Assembly (NCBI GenBank): GCA_963853835.1
Contig: OY970822.1
Span: forward strand, 24,174,231-24,238,230
Direction of reading: 5' to 3'
DNA: 64,000 nucleotides
Source of the DNA: Calendula officinalis
Lineage: Eukaryota; Streptophyta; Magnoliopsida; Asterales; Asteraceae
Positions 1 to 11,081 of this stretch are shown here, piece after piece. Each line of letters starts with the position of its first letter. Position 1 is the stretch's first letter. The translations under genes were made by a program, and so were the position numbers. The notes under the pieces are model-generated. The model did not search any database, was not told the DNA's origin, and worked only from the letters and a program-made list of their open reading frames with translations.

Positions 1-141
1 ATTTTGCCATTAGTAACAGTACCTTTACCTGTGATCTTACCTCCCTGGGGATTCTCACCAAATGCCACATATCCTCCATCAAATGACTTGAAATCTTTAA
101 GAATTTGCAGATTTCCAGTCATGTGCCTTGAGCATCCACTA

Positions 142-2770
142 TCAATATGCCATGTTCTTCCTTCTTCTGGGATCTGAATGCTCTGCACAAGTGAGTAAAG
201 GATTAGTTAAGTTTGGGAACCAAGCTTTATATGTCTTGGGTTCATCCTTTGAGAAATAAGCTTTGGGGGATTTAACTTTAAACCTTTTTGGTACCCATAC
301 TTGTTTAATACTGGTGTTTTGTTTTACTACTGCCCTTTTGAAAGTATTACTGGTGTGAAAATTTCCTACTGATCTTGGTTTATACCCATGATTTTTAGTT
401 TTTGAATGTTTTACTACTGATGGACCAGTAGTATTTTGGTACTTACCATTTTTAGATTGACCAGTAGTGTTTTTAGGGTTGACACCAGTAGTATTTTTGA
501 AAGTTGTTTTGGGAGCAGTAGTATTTTTGTAATTAGGGTTTTTACCAGTAGTATTCTTGTACTGGTACCATACAGCATTATAATTAGGGTTAACACACAG
601 TAGTAAAGTTGTTAAAGTTTTTACTGGTGTTGGAAAATTTAAAATATTGTTTATTTTGATTGGATTTTCCATTGTTCTTGAAGTAATTGCTGTTCTTTGG
701 GCTTCCAACTCTTCTGTTTTGCACAAATCTTGGTGCACTTCTTCCAAATCTTGGTGTTTCAGCAATTGTAGTTTTAATTTTATTTACTACTGAAGGACCA
801 GTAGTATCTTTTAACTTTTGAGTTTTTGCATTTTCTTTTAAAATTTTAAATTCCTTTAACTCTTTACAGTTTATTGGATTGAAGTGACAATCCTTTGCTA
901 AATGGTTCATTTTGTTGCATATAACACATCTTAATTTCTTATTTTTAGCACCTTCAGGTATTCTTTGATCTAAGAGTTGTTTTTTATTTCTTTCATTTCC
1001 CCTTGTTAATATTTTTGGTACATTTTCTGCATCATATTTGGGAGAATCATTTGGACTTTGAGCTGTGTGAAAACTTGTATCAATTGATTTTGGTGATTCA
1101 GTTTGAGAAATTGTAAATTCAATTGATTGATCATCATCAGAAGAATCATTTGATTCAGATGTTTCATTATGTAATTCAGTTTGATTTTCAGTTTTTAATT
1201 CATTAATGATTCTTTCTGAACTGTTTTTAAGTGGTGGAATGATTTTATATGGAGGTGGAACAGCATGATATCCCACCCCATGAACAACTTTTTCTGTAGT
1301 TTGATTATTAGTTAGTTCATCAAGAATTTTAGTACTTCTTTCAAAATTTTTAATTGTTAATTTATTTTGTTCAATTTCAAGTTGACATTCTTCTAATTTA
1401 CTTGTTAATTCTTTATTTTTTAGTTCATAAAATTCTTTCTCATCCACAGCTTGAAGCAATTCTTCCTTTATCCTTTGATCAATCATCTGGTACACCTTTA
1501 TTTGATGTTCTTGATCAGTAATCACACCATCAAATTCATGATTTCTTCTGACTGCTTTTGCTAAATCTTCATTTAGTTTAGTGTTTTCTTTTTCTAAGTT
1601 TTTAACAATTTTAGCACATTCAGAAGTACAAGGTTTAGGTTTTACCTCAGTTTTGTTGTCAGTAAAGGCCATGAGAGCTTGATTTTGAGCATGCTCTTCT
1701 GCTTGGAACCTCCAGTCATAGCCTTGTCCTTGTTGTGATACAAGGGCAGTTGATTTTGATCTTTTGTCTGGCTGAGGACATTCTTTTGCAAAGTGACCAA
1801 GGTTGTTACAGTTGTAACATTTGACTTTAGTTTTGTCAAATCCAGCTTTGTCACCTTTGTTGAAGTTGAGGCTTGTCCTACCAGTTCTCTTTAAGAATCT
1901 TTTTGTCCTTAGGCTCAGCATAGCCATCTGCCATTTAAGATCCATCTCCTCAAGATCATCTGGGTTCAATTGTTCCAAGTCATCACTAATCAATGCAGTA
2001 TGCACATGACTAGTGAAGAAGGATTCTCTTGCAGCATCCTCAGAATCTGCAGCCTTTCCTGTGAAGGTTTCCTGACCTTGACCTGTACTAGAGACAAATG
2101 CAGCATTATTAGAAGAAATAGAAGGGTTCTTTTGGTTTACCTCAGTTTCAAATACTCTGAGATCATTGTAGAGTTCATCCAACTCTTTTTCTTCTAGAGC
2201 ATCTCTTTGTCTATATACCACCGTATACATGGCCCATTCTTCACTAAGAGATCTTAGGAACTTCATGTTGACATCTTCTTGATCCATCTTAACCCCAACC
2301 TGGTTAAGTTCACCAATTAGCTTGTTGAATCTGTCAAACACTTGAGTGAGTGTTTCATTGGGTTTTCCTTTGAAGTTTTCAAAGTCTTGTTTGAGAACAG
2401 ACTTCATGTTCCTCTTGGTGCTCTTGGTCCCAACGAATCTCTTCTCCAGTGCTTCCCATAGCACCTTTGCATCATCATACTCAACAAAGAGATGTTGATA
2501 ATCGTTAGGAATGGCCAGTAGGAGAGTGCTTAAAGCTTTGAGTTCGATTCCCTTGTCCTTCTTTTCCTTCTCACACTTAAGTTTGTCTGCCTCAGTTGCA
2601 GAGCTGCTTGCTTGACCAGGACCAGTTTTGTTTTCTTCAAGGACAACTTCCCACATAGAATAATCTGTAATAAGCATGTATTGCTTAATACGATTCTTCC
2701 ACATCCCAAAGTTGTTGGGAGTAAGTATAGGAATTTTGTTGGCCTGAGTGCTTTCATTATTATCAGTCAT
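142..2770 (-). pseudogene. Copia family X gag, frameshifted, continuing into protease
   Basis: Gag is the capsid and nucleocapsid protein of the retrotransposon. It starts at 2770 with MTDNNESTQANK. A UBN2-type capsid region covers about residues 10-210, a zinc knuckle CYNCNNLGHFAKEC lies near residue 320, a charged coiled-coil-like stretch follows, and a second knuckle-like CVICNKMNHLAKDC lies near residue 620. The C-terminus is rich in Asn-Thr-Thr-Gly repeats. Compared with the right-hand copy, one extra base near 597 ends the first frame at 590; the sequence then continues in another frame to 142. Protease-like sequence (HIDSGCSRHMTG) follows in a further frame to the window edge. Confidence 0.85.
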
Positions 2771-2842
2771 GATTAATAATGTGTGTTTTAAAGATTAAAA
2801 CTTTTTGTTTTTCTTAACAAATCGTAGATCTAGAACCAATAT

Positions 2843-2854
2843 GCTCTGATACCA
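2843..2854 (-). promoter_or_regulatory. Primer binding site of left copia (initiator-Met type)
   Basis: On the minus strand the sequence TGGTATCAGAGC lies two bases after the LTR end. It is complementary to the 3' end of plant initiator-Met tRNA, the usual primer for copia reverse transcription. Confidence 0.85.
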
Positions 2855-2856
2855 CT

Positions 2857-3476
2857 TGTCAGGATCGATTAACTATAGAGAAGTTAATAAACACTTTAGA
2901 TCTAATTGAATATAGAAGTTGCAGCGGATCAACACTATATCAATGTAATTAAGAACAATGAACTGTAAATAATATGCGAAAGTATTAAGAACACAGTTTC
3001 ACAAAAAGCTTCAATGTATATTATTGAGTTAACAATACACACGTACGTTTACAATTCGTAAGGAACTATTTATAATAGTCCTTGAAGCTAAACTATTTAC
3101 CCTAGTTATTCTAGGACTTGATTTACATCGAATTAGAAAAGATATACATTTAATTACATTCTATAACTATCTCTGCGAAGATCTCGGACTTGATATGCTT
3201 CCAAAACGCGTACCAGTAGTAAAATCATTCACCAGTAGTAAATGTGCATCATCAGTAGTAACTCTGGTAACCAGTAGTAAGTCCAAAACCAACGTCAGTA
3301 GTAACTACTATTGATCAGTAGTATCTTCAATCTGTGCATGATCAGTAGTAACTTAGCTATAATATTCACCAGTATCAACTCATCAGTCTTAAGTGTTTCT
3401 GCCCCATCAGTACTATGTTGATGATCAGTACTAACTGCAGTATCAGTAATAAGTTGATCTGTGTTTTGCTCCAACA
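2857..3476 (-). repeat. 5' LTR of left family X copia
   Basis: The 620-bp LTR runs from TGTTGGAGC (minus strand, at 3476) to CCTGACA (at 2857). It matches the LTR at 56787-57402 with scattered differences. The first half (about 3200-3460), which would be U3, is full of TACTACTGAT and its complement ATCAGTAGTA, many centred on the palindrome TGATCA. Confidence 0.88.
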
Positions 3477-4022
3477 CACCACAACGATAAACTATTAAAT
3501 AAAAACATATGAAACCATAAATACTTATTAAATCCAAAATTCCGCCCATATCACGTGAACCCTTGATTACCGAACCGGTTAACCTAACAACCACCCCCCT
3601 CAATCCATTTGTTTGTACTGCTCGTTCAATGTTCATAGTAATATTGTTGGCTCCTCTTAATTGATTGATTTTGTGCCCCTTGTGAGCTTATGTTTCTTAT
3701 ACGTGTTTATATTATTTTTTGTATCATTTTTAGTTTTATGTTAATTAATGCTTTTTGTTTCTTAAGAATCCTTTACCTCCCCTGTTTTTACTTTGTCAAT
3801 GATTTTTTTTTTTTTGGTGAATATGAAACATGATCTTTCCAAATGATGTTATTATTTATGGGCGAGTTACTCTTATGATGCTTTTATATGTCATAGTTAC
3901 ACTGACAGAAATTCATATCCCTTTTTTCTCTCTCATCAATTGTTAGTTCATGTATAATTGCAACAACAAAAAAATGTATATTTGACACAAATTAATATAT
4001 GGTTATTAAAACTAATTTATTA
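3477..4022. other. Intergenic, no gene recognised
   Basis: AT-rich sequence upstream of the copia insertion. A 113-residue minus-strand reading frame at 3295-3636 straddles the LTR end and resembles nothing I recognise. There are no other supported features. Confidence 0.6.
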
Positions 4023-4244
4023 CTCCCGCCGTCCTATAAAAAAATTTGCATTTCTCATATTTGATGGACCCCACATAAAATATTATTATTACTAAGAACC
4101 CCACCATTAATATACACTAAATATATTTCTCTCTCTCCAATCCAACCTTATTAATCAAAAGTATTACTAGTGACTCCACCACTAACTATCACCTAAAATC
4201 GTGTGCTCAAGAGAAATGTAAACTTCTTTGTGGGATGGAGGGAG
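4023..4244. mobile_element. Stowaway-type MITE (Tc1/mariner-derived)
   Basis: The 222-bp element has terminal inverted repeats, CTCCCGCCGTCC at the left and GGATGGAGGGAG at the right, close to the plant Stowaway consensus CTCCCTCCGTCCC. It is flanked by a TA dinucleotide on both sides (4021-4022 and 4245-4246), the target duplication expected for this family. It has no coding capacity. Confidence 0.8.
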
Positions 4245-5564
4245 TATAATAAAGATCCATTTTTTTAGTATAACAATTTAGGTGGTTATGAAACTATGAT
4301 CACGTCATGGGCTACTACTTATAACCCGCTGGAACCGTTGACCCGTTTGAATTAAAATAAACCCAAAATTAACCCGTTTTCACACAAACGGTTTGGCAAT
4401 CTGTAGCTTACAGAAACATAAGTTCCATTTTGGTCATTTTAATTATGTATATATTTCATAATTCGATTGCAGTTTGATTGGCCGCGTGTATTTGCACATA
4501 CAAAGTAAGATTTTGATGGTTTAGTCACCATTTATAAGTGGTATGATTAAATGTTTGATGTTTTGATTTGTAGGCCAGTTTGATCGATTCATTATATGAT
4601 GCGTTTACCTGCACATGGTGCAGTGATAGGAGCTTCTTTTGGGGCCTGGCCCATGCCACTTGACTGGGAAAGGACGACCTTGGGTCGTCTCTTGTTATTA
4701 ATTTATTTTATTTTTTTAACATAAACAAATTGTTAGAAAAATGTGTAACCGAACAACACCTATAGTTATGATAGTGTTCTTCAATGGATTTTAACATAAA
4801 TTGGTATCAAAATGTAAGAAAAATGGCTGTAGCGTTGAAGATTGGAGTTCAGTTTTTGACGATTTGGTCTCAGATATTATTTTTGTTTTTCCAGTTTACA
4901 ATCGATATTTTTGGAAGAAAAGACAGTAGGGATATAAATAGGAAGAAAAGATATAATTTCTCATTTTGTATTCGATAACAACATGACCACCATTACTTCA
5001 CAGAATAAAAAAAATAACACCCTTGTACTAGGGACACTATTTTAGTTGACTTCTCCAAATGTATCTTCTTGTCAATCATCTTTTAATATTTTATTAAATA
5101 CTAATTTAAAAAAGAAAAGAAAATCTTCTAAGTTCTAATGGATGTGAACTTCATCTTTGTCTTTTTATAAAGATTATATGAATAAAGCAGTAACATAGGG
5201 AATTAGGGATTGGAACTGAAATTGGATATAAGTGAACAGGACAGGCCCGTGGGTTGTGCTTCAGGGCAAACTTTTTTGTAGGGCACGAAATCGATGAACT
5301 GGTCCTGGAAGCGAAATATCTCATATAATATGCATTGGTACAAAATTGAAAAGTAAAGTCAAGAGCTATTTAATTTAGTTTTGATTATCTTGGCAACTTC
5401 CAAAGAGGCTCGTCAAAGTCAAATAGTCTTGGGGAGTTGGCATCGACTAATTCTTAAGTAAATCTTGCAAATTCTTTTTAAATACCAACTGTATTTGTTA
5501 TCATCACCTCACCTCATAGCTTCTCTTTCTAATTCACACCAAACAATTACAATTCGCAACCAAA
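4245..5564. other. Intergenic and upstream region of the membrane-protein gene
   Basis: Mostly AT-rich sequence without a recognised gene. A 64-residue frame at 4784-4978 has no recognisable homology. A TATA-like TTTTAAATA lies at about 5476-5484, roughly 80 bases before the ATG at 5565, followed by a CT-rich and CA-rich leader, a reasonable core promoter position for the downstream gene. Confidence 0.45.
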
Positions 5565-6491
5565 ATGTCGAACAAGCTGTCTAGTTTTATCAAACTTCTA
5601 AAAGAACCACTAAAAATCCTCTCTCAAAATGGTAAGCTCATGGCCTTCACAACCATTGCCTACCTTATCCTCTACTCCATCTCATACTTGGTATACACTT
5701 CCTCTTCTTCTCCTTTCATCCTCGATTTGGTCTTCAAACTCATCTCCTTAGCCTCAGCCCGCCCGGGGACACCCGAGTACACCACCCTCTTGGTTGCTAT
5801 CCGTGAAGATATGGGCATCTTTCTAGGACTTGAAAGCGCCTATATCCTTCTCAATTTCTTCATCGTGCTTTTTGCACAGACCACCGTTACTATTATTGTA
5901 TCATGCTACTACAACGATAATAACTTGTCACTCAAGGAACTTGTCTTGGACGTTTCAAAAATATGGACTAGACCGTTTGTTACATCGTTTTATGTCCACC
6001 TTCTAGCGGGTGGTTACACAAGTCTCTTCTTTTTGCCTTTCTTGATCCCGTCACTTGTACTTTTTGACCATCGTGTCGTTCTGATCACCCTCCTAATCAT
6101 CGTTGGTGCTCTATTCATCATTTTCTATATGTATCTATCAGTTGTTTGGAATTTGGCCATAGTTGTCTCTGTTTTTGAGGATACTTACGGGCTTTTGGCA
6201 CTTGGGAAAGCTAGAGAGCTGGTGAAGGGAAATAGGGTGCATGGGTTTCTTTTGAATCTTTTCTACATTCTTTTCTTGGTTGTTATTTTTATGGTTGGAT
6301 ACAAATTATCACCTTTGATGCCGATTGTTGTTGGAGTCATTCAGATTCTTTTGAGCGGTTTAGTGACCGTGTTTCAGTTCATGGTATACAGTGGATTCTA
6401 TTACGAATGTAAGAATGACACGTTGAAATCAAGGGGTTTGAAATATAGCTCATTACCAACAACACCCGTTCTTGACGAAGATTTGCCATAA
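5565..6491 (+). CDS. Multi-pass membrane protein, uncharacterised plant family
   Basis: A single-exon gene of 308 residues. I recognise the general type (plant-specific small polytopic membrane proteins of unknown function) but no defined activity. About six hydrophobic segments are visible, near residues 25-44, 91-115, 140-167, 171-204, 227-248 and 250-279. They are separated by short polar loops, with a soluble basic N-terminus (SFIKLLKEPLKIL) and an acidic C-terminal tail ending DEDLP. There is no cleavable signal peptide; the first membrane segment would act as an anchor. The ATG context (CAAAATGTCG) and a CT/CA-rich leader support the start. The codon pattern is regular, with a C-rich third position in the first half, and there are no frameshifts, so it is probably functional. 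An ion channel or transporter role cannot be claimed. Confidence 0.85.
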   Translation: MSNKLSSFIKLLKEPLKILSQNGKLMAFTTIAYLILYSISYLVYTSSSSPFILDLVFKLISLASARPGTPEYTTLLVAIREDMGIFLGLESAYILLNFFIVLFAQTTVTIIVSCYYNDNNLSLKELVLDVSKIWTRPFVTSFYVHLLAGGYTSLFFLPFLIPSLVLFDHRVVLITLLIIVGALFIIFYMYLSVVWNLAIVVSVFEDTYGLLALGKARELVKGNRVHGFLLNLFYILFLVVIFMVGYKLSPLMPIVVGVIQILLSGLVTVFQFMVYSGFYYECKNDTLKSRGLKYSSLPTTPVLDEDLP

Positions 6492-6865
6492 ATTTTGTCG
6501 GGTAATTTCTTGCAGTGTGCTCTTTTATAGTTGCTTAATATCCAATAATGTATACTCCATTTCCGATTGTGTATTTATTTTTTCATACAAGTGTTTGATA
6601 ATTTGTCAGAGTTATTGAAGATAGTCGTACACTGACCACTTCAAATAAGACCAGAATTAAAAGTATTAAACTATGCCATCTATACGGCAGTGCCACAAAT
6701 GCAGTCAACTTGTGTTTAATATGATGTTGATTATTTTTATTAAACATTGATATATTAATTAGTTGAGGGAACCCAACTATTTTCTAACCACCTGCTAATG
6801 TAATAATGACATGAGAAGTCATCAAATAATCCCATCAAGAACAAGGACTTGTCATGCTAAAGATA
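6492..6865. other. 3' flank of the membrane-protein gene
   Basis: AT-rich 3' untranslated and intergenic sequence with AATAATG-type polyadenylation-like signals near 6540-6560. It ends at the A of the AT dinucleotide into which the Helitron inserted. Confidence 0.5.
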
Positions 6866-8544
6866 TCCTCACCTATATATGGAGCTACATTCGATTCTGG
6901 TATGACAAGTCATCACAACGCTGGATTCTGATTGGAGGACAATGCCACGTGTAATTCCTTCATTGGTCCAATCATTCTTCAACAACTTGTGGATATTTAA
7001 GCCTGTCAAATTCGACCGAACAGCCTGTCAAATTCGACCTACGTATCATTTCATTCCGCTATTTAAGCCATAATTTTTATCCAAACCCTAATTTTTCATT
7101 TCTCTCATGTCCCTTCTCCTTCGAAATTCTCTCTGAGTTGATTGATCAAGCCGGTACTATCATGTCGTTCATTCTCTCTGAGTCGATTACTGAACTGAAG
7201 AACAATGGGCTCTAATATTTATACAGATTCAACGTTGTATTCCAATATTCAATCAGGGGAAATAAAGGTTGGATTTTTTTTCAGCTTCCATGTCTGTATA
7301 GGTTTCTTCTGCCTTTTTCCGTTATTTTTTTCGTATATGGATTTTGTGACAATCGGATGATAGTGTTTAAGCTATATTTAAATTATACAGTTAATTTAAG
7401 TTTAATAGCATGTGTGCTAATGATCTTGATTTTGTAGCTACATATAGCATACAAGAAGCATTTGACAGATACATTCAACATGAAGCATAACCCGAATTTT
7501 TTCTGTCAAGAACAAGCCAACAACCCAACAGATCATGTAGTAATCTGCAGTGAGCGTTTCGAATTCAAGGTTTGTTACCAATACTTTTTCTAAAATTAAT
7601 TACATAATCTTTAATAAATTTAGGTAACAAATAGCGGAAATTGGAAAGAATATCAATGTACACAATCTGGTGGGCAATTTTGCAATCACTATTAGTTTTG
7701 GAAACAAATAACGGTGACATCAAATTCATCTTCAATTGAATTTTTCATTTTTTTGTTTGAAACAAATAAATCCAGAAACATACGACATTTTTTGGAAATT
7801 TTGCCCCATTTTTGGTAACAAATCAATAATTTTTTGAAACAAACTAACACTCGGGAATTTGTCATTTATATTGAATAAAATTCAATCCCCAAAACTCGGT
7901 TTAACTTGGTCAACTCGGTCTGTTTCTTGGTTGTTGGTTTTGGTATTTTTGTATATTTATATGTTGAAATTTGAGTGGTGAAAAGGTGAGCTTGATCAGA
8001 TTGGCTTATGTGCAGTATATAACTGATTTCAACAACTTAATTGGTTTGGTTATTTCCAAAAAAAAGATTGAGAATTAATTTATAAATATAATATTAGAGT
8101 GTATTCCAGTATTATGAATTGGTGCACTAACATTGAATTTTTGAACTTTTCCTGAATATGTTCTCAATGCAACAGTTCTAATGTTTCGTTAACTTATTTG
8201 ACCAATTTTTTTATACAATCGTAGGTTCGTAAAAGTGATCCATCATTTCCTATCCTAAAGGTTGCCCATAAACTTTTAAGCACAAGATACAAATTCTTTC
8301 TACGGCAAAGAATGTGTAAAAAAATATTGTTAACTTATTATTGTTGTAGGTTCATCAGCACCATATTGCAGATATTGATATCCTAACAAAGGTATGTGTA
8401 TGTCATTTTATAACATTTGAAAGATACAAGTTAATGAGAATAAATTTAATGTGTAGTGACTTAATTTAATACGTAGGTTGAACGTGTTGACGATAATGTA
8501 AAAGCTAATGTTCCTGTGTAAGTTATTTGAAATGGTAATCTTGA

Positions 8545-9090
8545 CAATGTTTTAAAACCCGGGTTGACCCGGCCGGTTCAACCCGGTCAACCCGGGATCC
8601 GGGGGAAACACCGGCTCAATAGTAAGCGGGTAATTGATGAGTAACGACCCGTTGAGACCTGGACGGTTTTGGTCAAACCCGTCGACCCGGCGACCCGTAA
8701 ACCCGCAATTCACCCGGGCAGTTTAGGAAAATAAATCTTTTTCACTTTTGGAGATTTGGTATTGCATTAAATCTCCACGGTTTTTTCTCTCATTTTCATG
8801 ACTGTTTCATAAATACGTTCAAATGCATTTGAGTATTGCCTTAATTTTAGTAATTAAATCATAAAATGTAAACCAACATCTTGCAATCAGTGTTTTAAAA
8901 CTATGGGTTTTAATATTTTTACTTAAAATATATAATAATGTATAAATTTTACTGTATGATATATATATCTTTTATATAATATTTTTTTATATGTTGTTAG
9001 TTGACCTGGGTTGACCTGCCGGTTGTACCGGTTGACCTATGATCCGACCATCTTACCGGGACGAGTAATAGCCCGGGTTTTAAAACATTG
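8545..9090. mobile_element. hAT-like MITE nested in Helitron 1
   Basis: The 546-bp element has perfect 19-bp terminal inverted repeats, CAATGTTTTAAAACCCGGG, at both ends. It is flanked by an 8-bp direct repeat AATCTTGA (8537-8544 and 9091-9098). An 8-bp target duplication is characteristic of the hAT superfamily. The subterminal parts are rich in GGTTGACC and CCCGG motifs and their complements, the middle is AT-rich, and there is no coding capacity. Confidence 0.85.
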
Positions 9091-10017
9091 AATCTTGATG
9101 TAGAATGTTTATAGCTTTCTGGTTTGGTATAGTTGAAATGCAGTTTAAAGCTACACTTAATGTATTTTTTTATTGTATGAATTTATGAATGCCGTATATA
9201 ATTGGGAATGGTAAGAATATGTATGGTGAATTGTAATATGCAAATAATTGGTATATGTATTCTTAATAACTTACAGAACATTTAATCGTGGTCCCTGATC
9301 TTAATAAATCTGGCCTTGATCACCTGCGTGTAAGTTTGAAGAATTAGGAAATTAAATTTAATCACCTTTCCATATTTTTTTTATTTATACTATTTTTTAC
9401 TCATGGTGAGGTAGCAATCTGAATATGTTAATTGTGCCAATGGTAATTAACAAGATTTTCTAATTTGTTCATATGATTTTGACGACATTTTGTCTTCGAA
9501 CCAATTCAGCCTCCTTTTGTTGGTGATAACTTTGTTTAGGGTATATTAATTTTGGATAAGTTAGACGGGTTGGGTAACTGGTCGGATGGGGTGAATTGAC
9601 CCAAAAGTATTTATGTCCTATTTTTAGTGTTTAACATAAATAATTTGTGTGTCAAGTATGTAGAAAATTTATAATATTTTCATAACAAATTTCTTTTATA
9701 TGTTAGTTGATTTTTGAGGTTTTATGCATTGCAAGTACACTTTAGGTAACTTTTTGGCTCATTCATCCCCTTTGACATGTTTTCTTTTAAACTATTTTTT
9801 AATTTATTTTACTCATGTAATCCGTCAGAGATAAATTATATTTGAGTCGACCCATTAAGTTAGAAATGTTTTGCGTCATTTTTTTCACACGTGCTTCCAA
9901 AACATTCTTCCGCAACTTTTCATGTAATGAACTACGGTTGCCTAATGAAGATGATGTTCTCATTGTTTCCTTAGTTTCTCTATTTTTAATTGTATTAGGG
10001 TGTATTTGGTACAGAGA

Positions 10018-10325
10018 TTTGAAGGCAGAGAAAGAGATATAATGGAAGGTAAAATCATATCTGGCGGCAAGGTTGGTACACTTTGCGCTATCCCTCGAAT
10101 GGTTATTAGTCCTTCCGACAACAAGATGCCTTTCAAACTGAATCAGAGGCAATTTCCTGTTCAGGTATGCTTTGCTATGACCATTAATAAAAGTCAAGGT
10201 CAGTCGTTGTCTCAGGTTGTTTGTTTATGCAAAAACCGGTATTCTCACATGGCCAGTTTTATGTGGCTGTATCACGAGTTAAGAACAAGAACGGATTGAA
10301 GGTCATTTGTTGTGACATAGATGAG
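10018..10325 (+). pseudogene. Helitron Pif1-like helicase C-terminal remnant
   Basis: The translation contains IPRMVISPSDNKMPFKL, then FPVQVCFAMTINKSQGQSL, which are the conserved late motifs of the Pif1-type helicase domain of plant Helitron RepHel proteins (the TINKSQGQ box). The reading frame then breaks: a second frame from about 10220 reads FSHGQFYVAVSRVKNKNG, the expected next motif, so one base has been lost near 10220. In autonomous elements this protein unwinds DNA during rolling-circle transposition. Only about 100 residues survive here, with no Rep nuclease domain found upstream, so the element is non-autonomous. Confidence 0.8.
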
Positions 10326-10511
10326 AATTACACTAATTCAACAGCAAATGTCGTTTGCAAAGAAGTCTTATTTCGTTTGTAAATTTTATGTAACATTTCT
10401 TCATGTATCGAATTTTCTACCAAATCATCATTATAGCTACAGCATTATTATGTCATTTTTAAAATTATTAATCTTTGTTGGTATTTTTCTACATAATAAA
10501 TTTTGAAGCAT

Positions 10512-10541
10512 ACCCGCCTATCGGGCGGGTTATGAAGCTAG
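10512..10541 (+). terminator. Helitron 1 3' terminal hairpin and CTAG end
   Basis: An inverted repeat CCCGCC / GGGCGGG with a short loop is followed by TTATGAAGCTAG, ending at 10541 with T next. This matches the Helitron transposition terminator. The copy at 48153-48182 differs by only a few bases. Confidence 0.85.
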
Positions 10542-10990
10542 TTAATGTTATATTACAGAACAAATCTATACGTATTAACATGTGAATTGTTTAGTCTCCC
10601 TGAGATTAGTTGACTCGATAAGCGAGTTGGAAACCAAGTAACAAAAAAACATAAATCTTATGCTAACCGCTTAATCAGTTTCAAATATAAATTATGAAAC
10701 AAAACTACAAGTCTACAACCATGGGCGAGTTTTAAATTTCCAGATAATTATAGTCATGTGTTGGCATAAATGAACTTCTTTATTTGGAATGCAAAATTAC
10801 AAAGGGATTGGTAGAGACCATACAACCAACTATTTATGCTTTTAATCAATATTGTTGTTGAAGCTGGTGTAATGACTTCAATGATTTTGTTTCATTTTGG
10901 TCCACTCATTAATGTCTTGTCTTTTGATAAGTTGAAATGTAAAATTTTTGCTAAGATAGGATACTTATTTGTACCAATTATTAAAAAGTG

Positions 10991-11069
<79 letters not shown>

Positions 11070-11081
11070 ATTATGGTACCT
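10542..11081. other. Intergenic with (AT)n microsatellite
   Basis: No gene recognised. A pure TA/AT dinucleotide run of about 75 bp occupies 10992-11066. An open frame that runs through it (10836-11183) encodes repeated Tyr-Ile and is an artefact of the microsatellite. Confidence 0.7.
10992..11066. repeat. (AT)n microsatellite
   Basis: An uninterrupted AT dinucleotide tract of about 37 units, likely to be length-variable between individuals. Confidence 0.95.

Larger units (their letters stand above)
1..3476 (-). mobile_element. Ty1/copia retrotransposon, family X, left-edge copy (5' part)
   Basis: The element reads leftward and leaves the window at base 1. In its own direction it shows a 620-bp 5' LTR (3476-2857), an initiator-Met primer site, a long gag and the start of protease. 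The LTR begins TGTTGGAGC and ends CCTGACA. Its right-hand relative at 56787 has the same LTR and gag in the opposite orientation. The 3' LTR and most of pol lie outside the window, so no target duplication can be checked. Family assignment to copia rests on the UBN2-type gag, the CX2CX4HX4C zinc knuckle and the protease-like DSGCSRHMTG stretch near base 120. Confidence 0.9.
6866..10541 (+). mobile_element. Helitron 1 (degenerate, with Rep/helicase remnant)
   Basis: The 5' end is TCCTCACCTATATATGG preceded by A. The 3' end is a GC-rich hairpin (CCCGCC TA TCGGGCGGG, about 10513-10529) about nine bases before CTAG, followed by T. This is the rolling-circle Helitron signature: 5' TC, 3' hairpin plus CTRR, insertion between A and T, no target duplication. 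The last part carries a Pif1-like helicase C-terminus. The same two ends recur in the shorter element at 47553-48182. Most of the interior (6900-10000) is non-coding, with intron-like AT-rich sequence. A hAT-like MITE is nested at 8545-9090. Confidence 0.85.

Noticed and set aside
9799..10197. 132-residue minus-strand frame
   Set aside because: Antisense to the Helitron helicase remnant, with no motif of its own.
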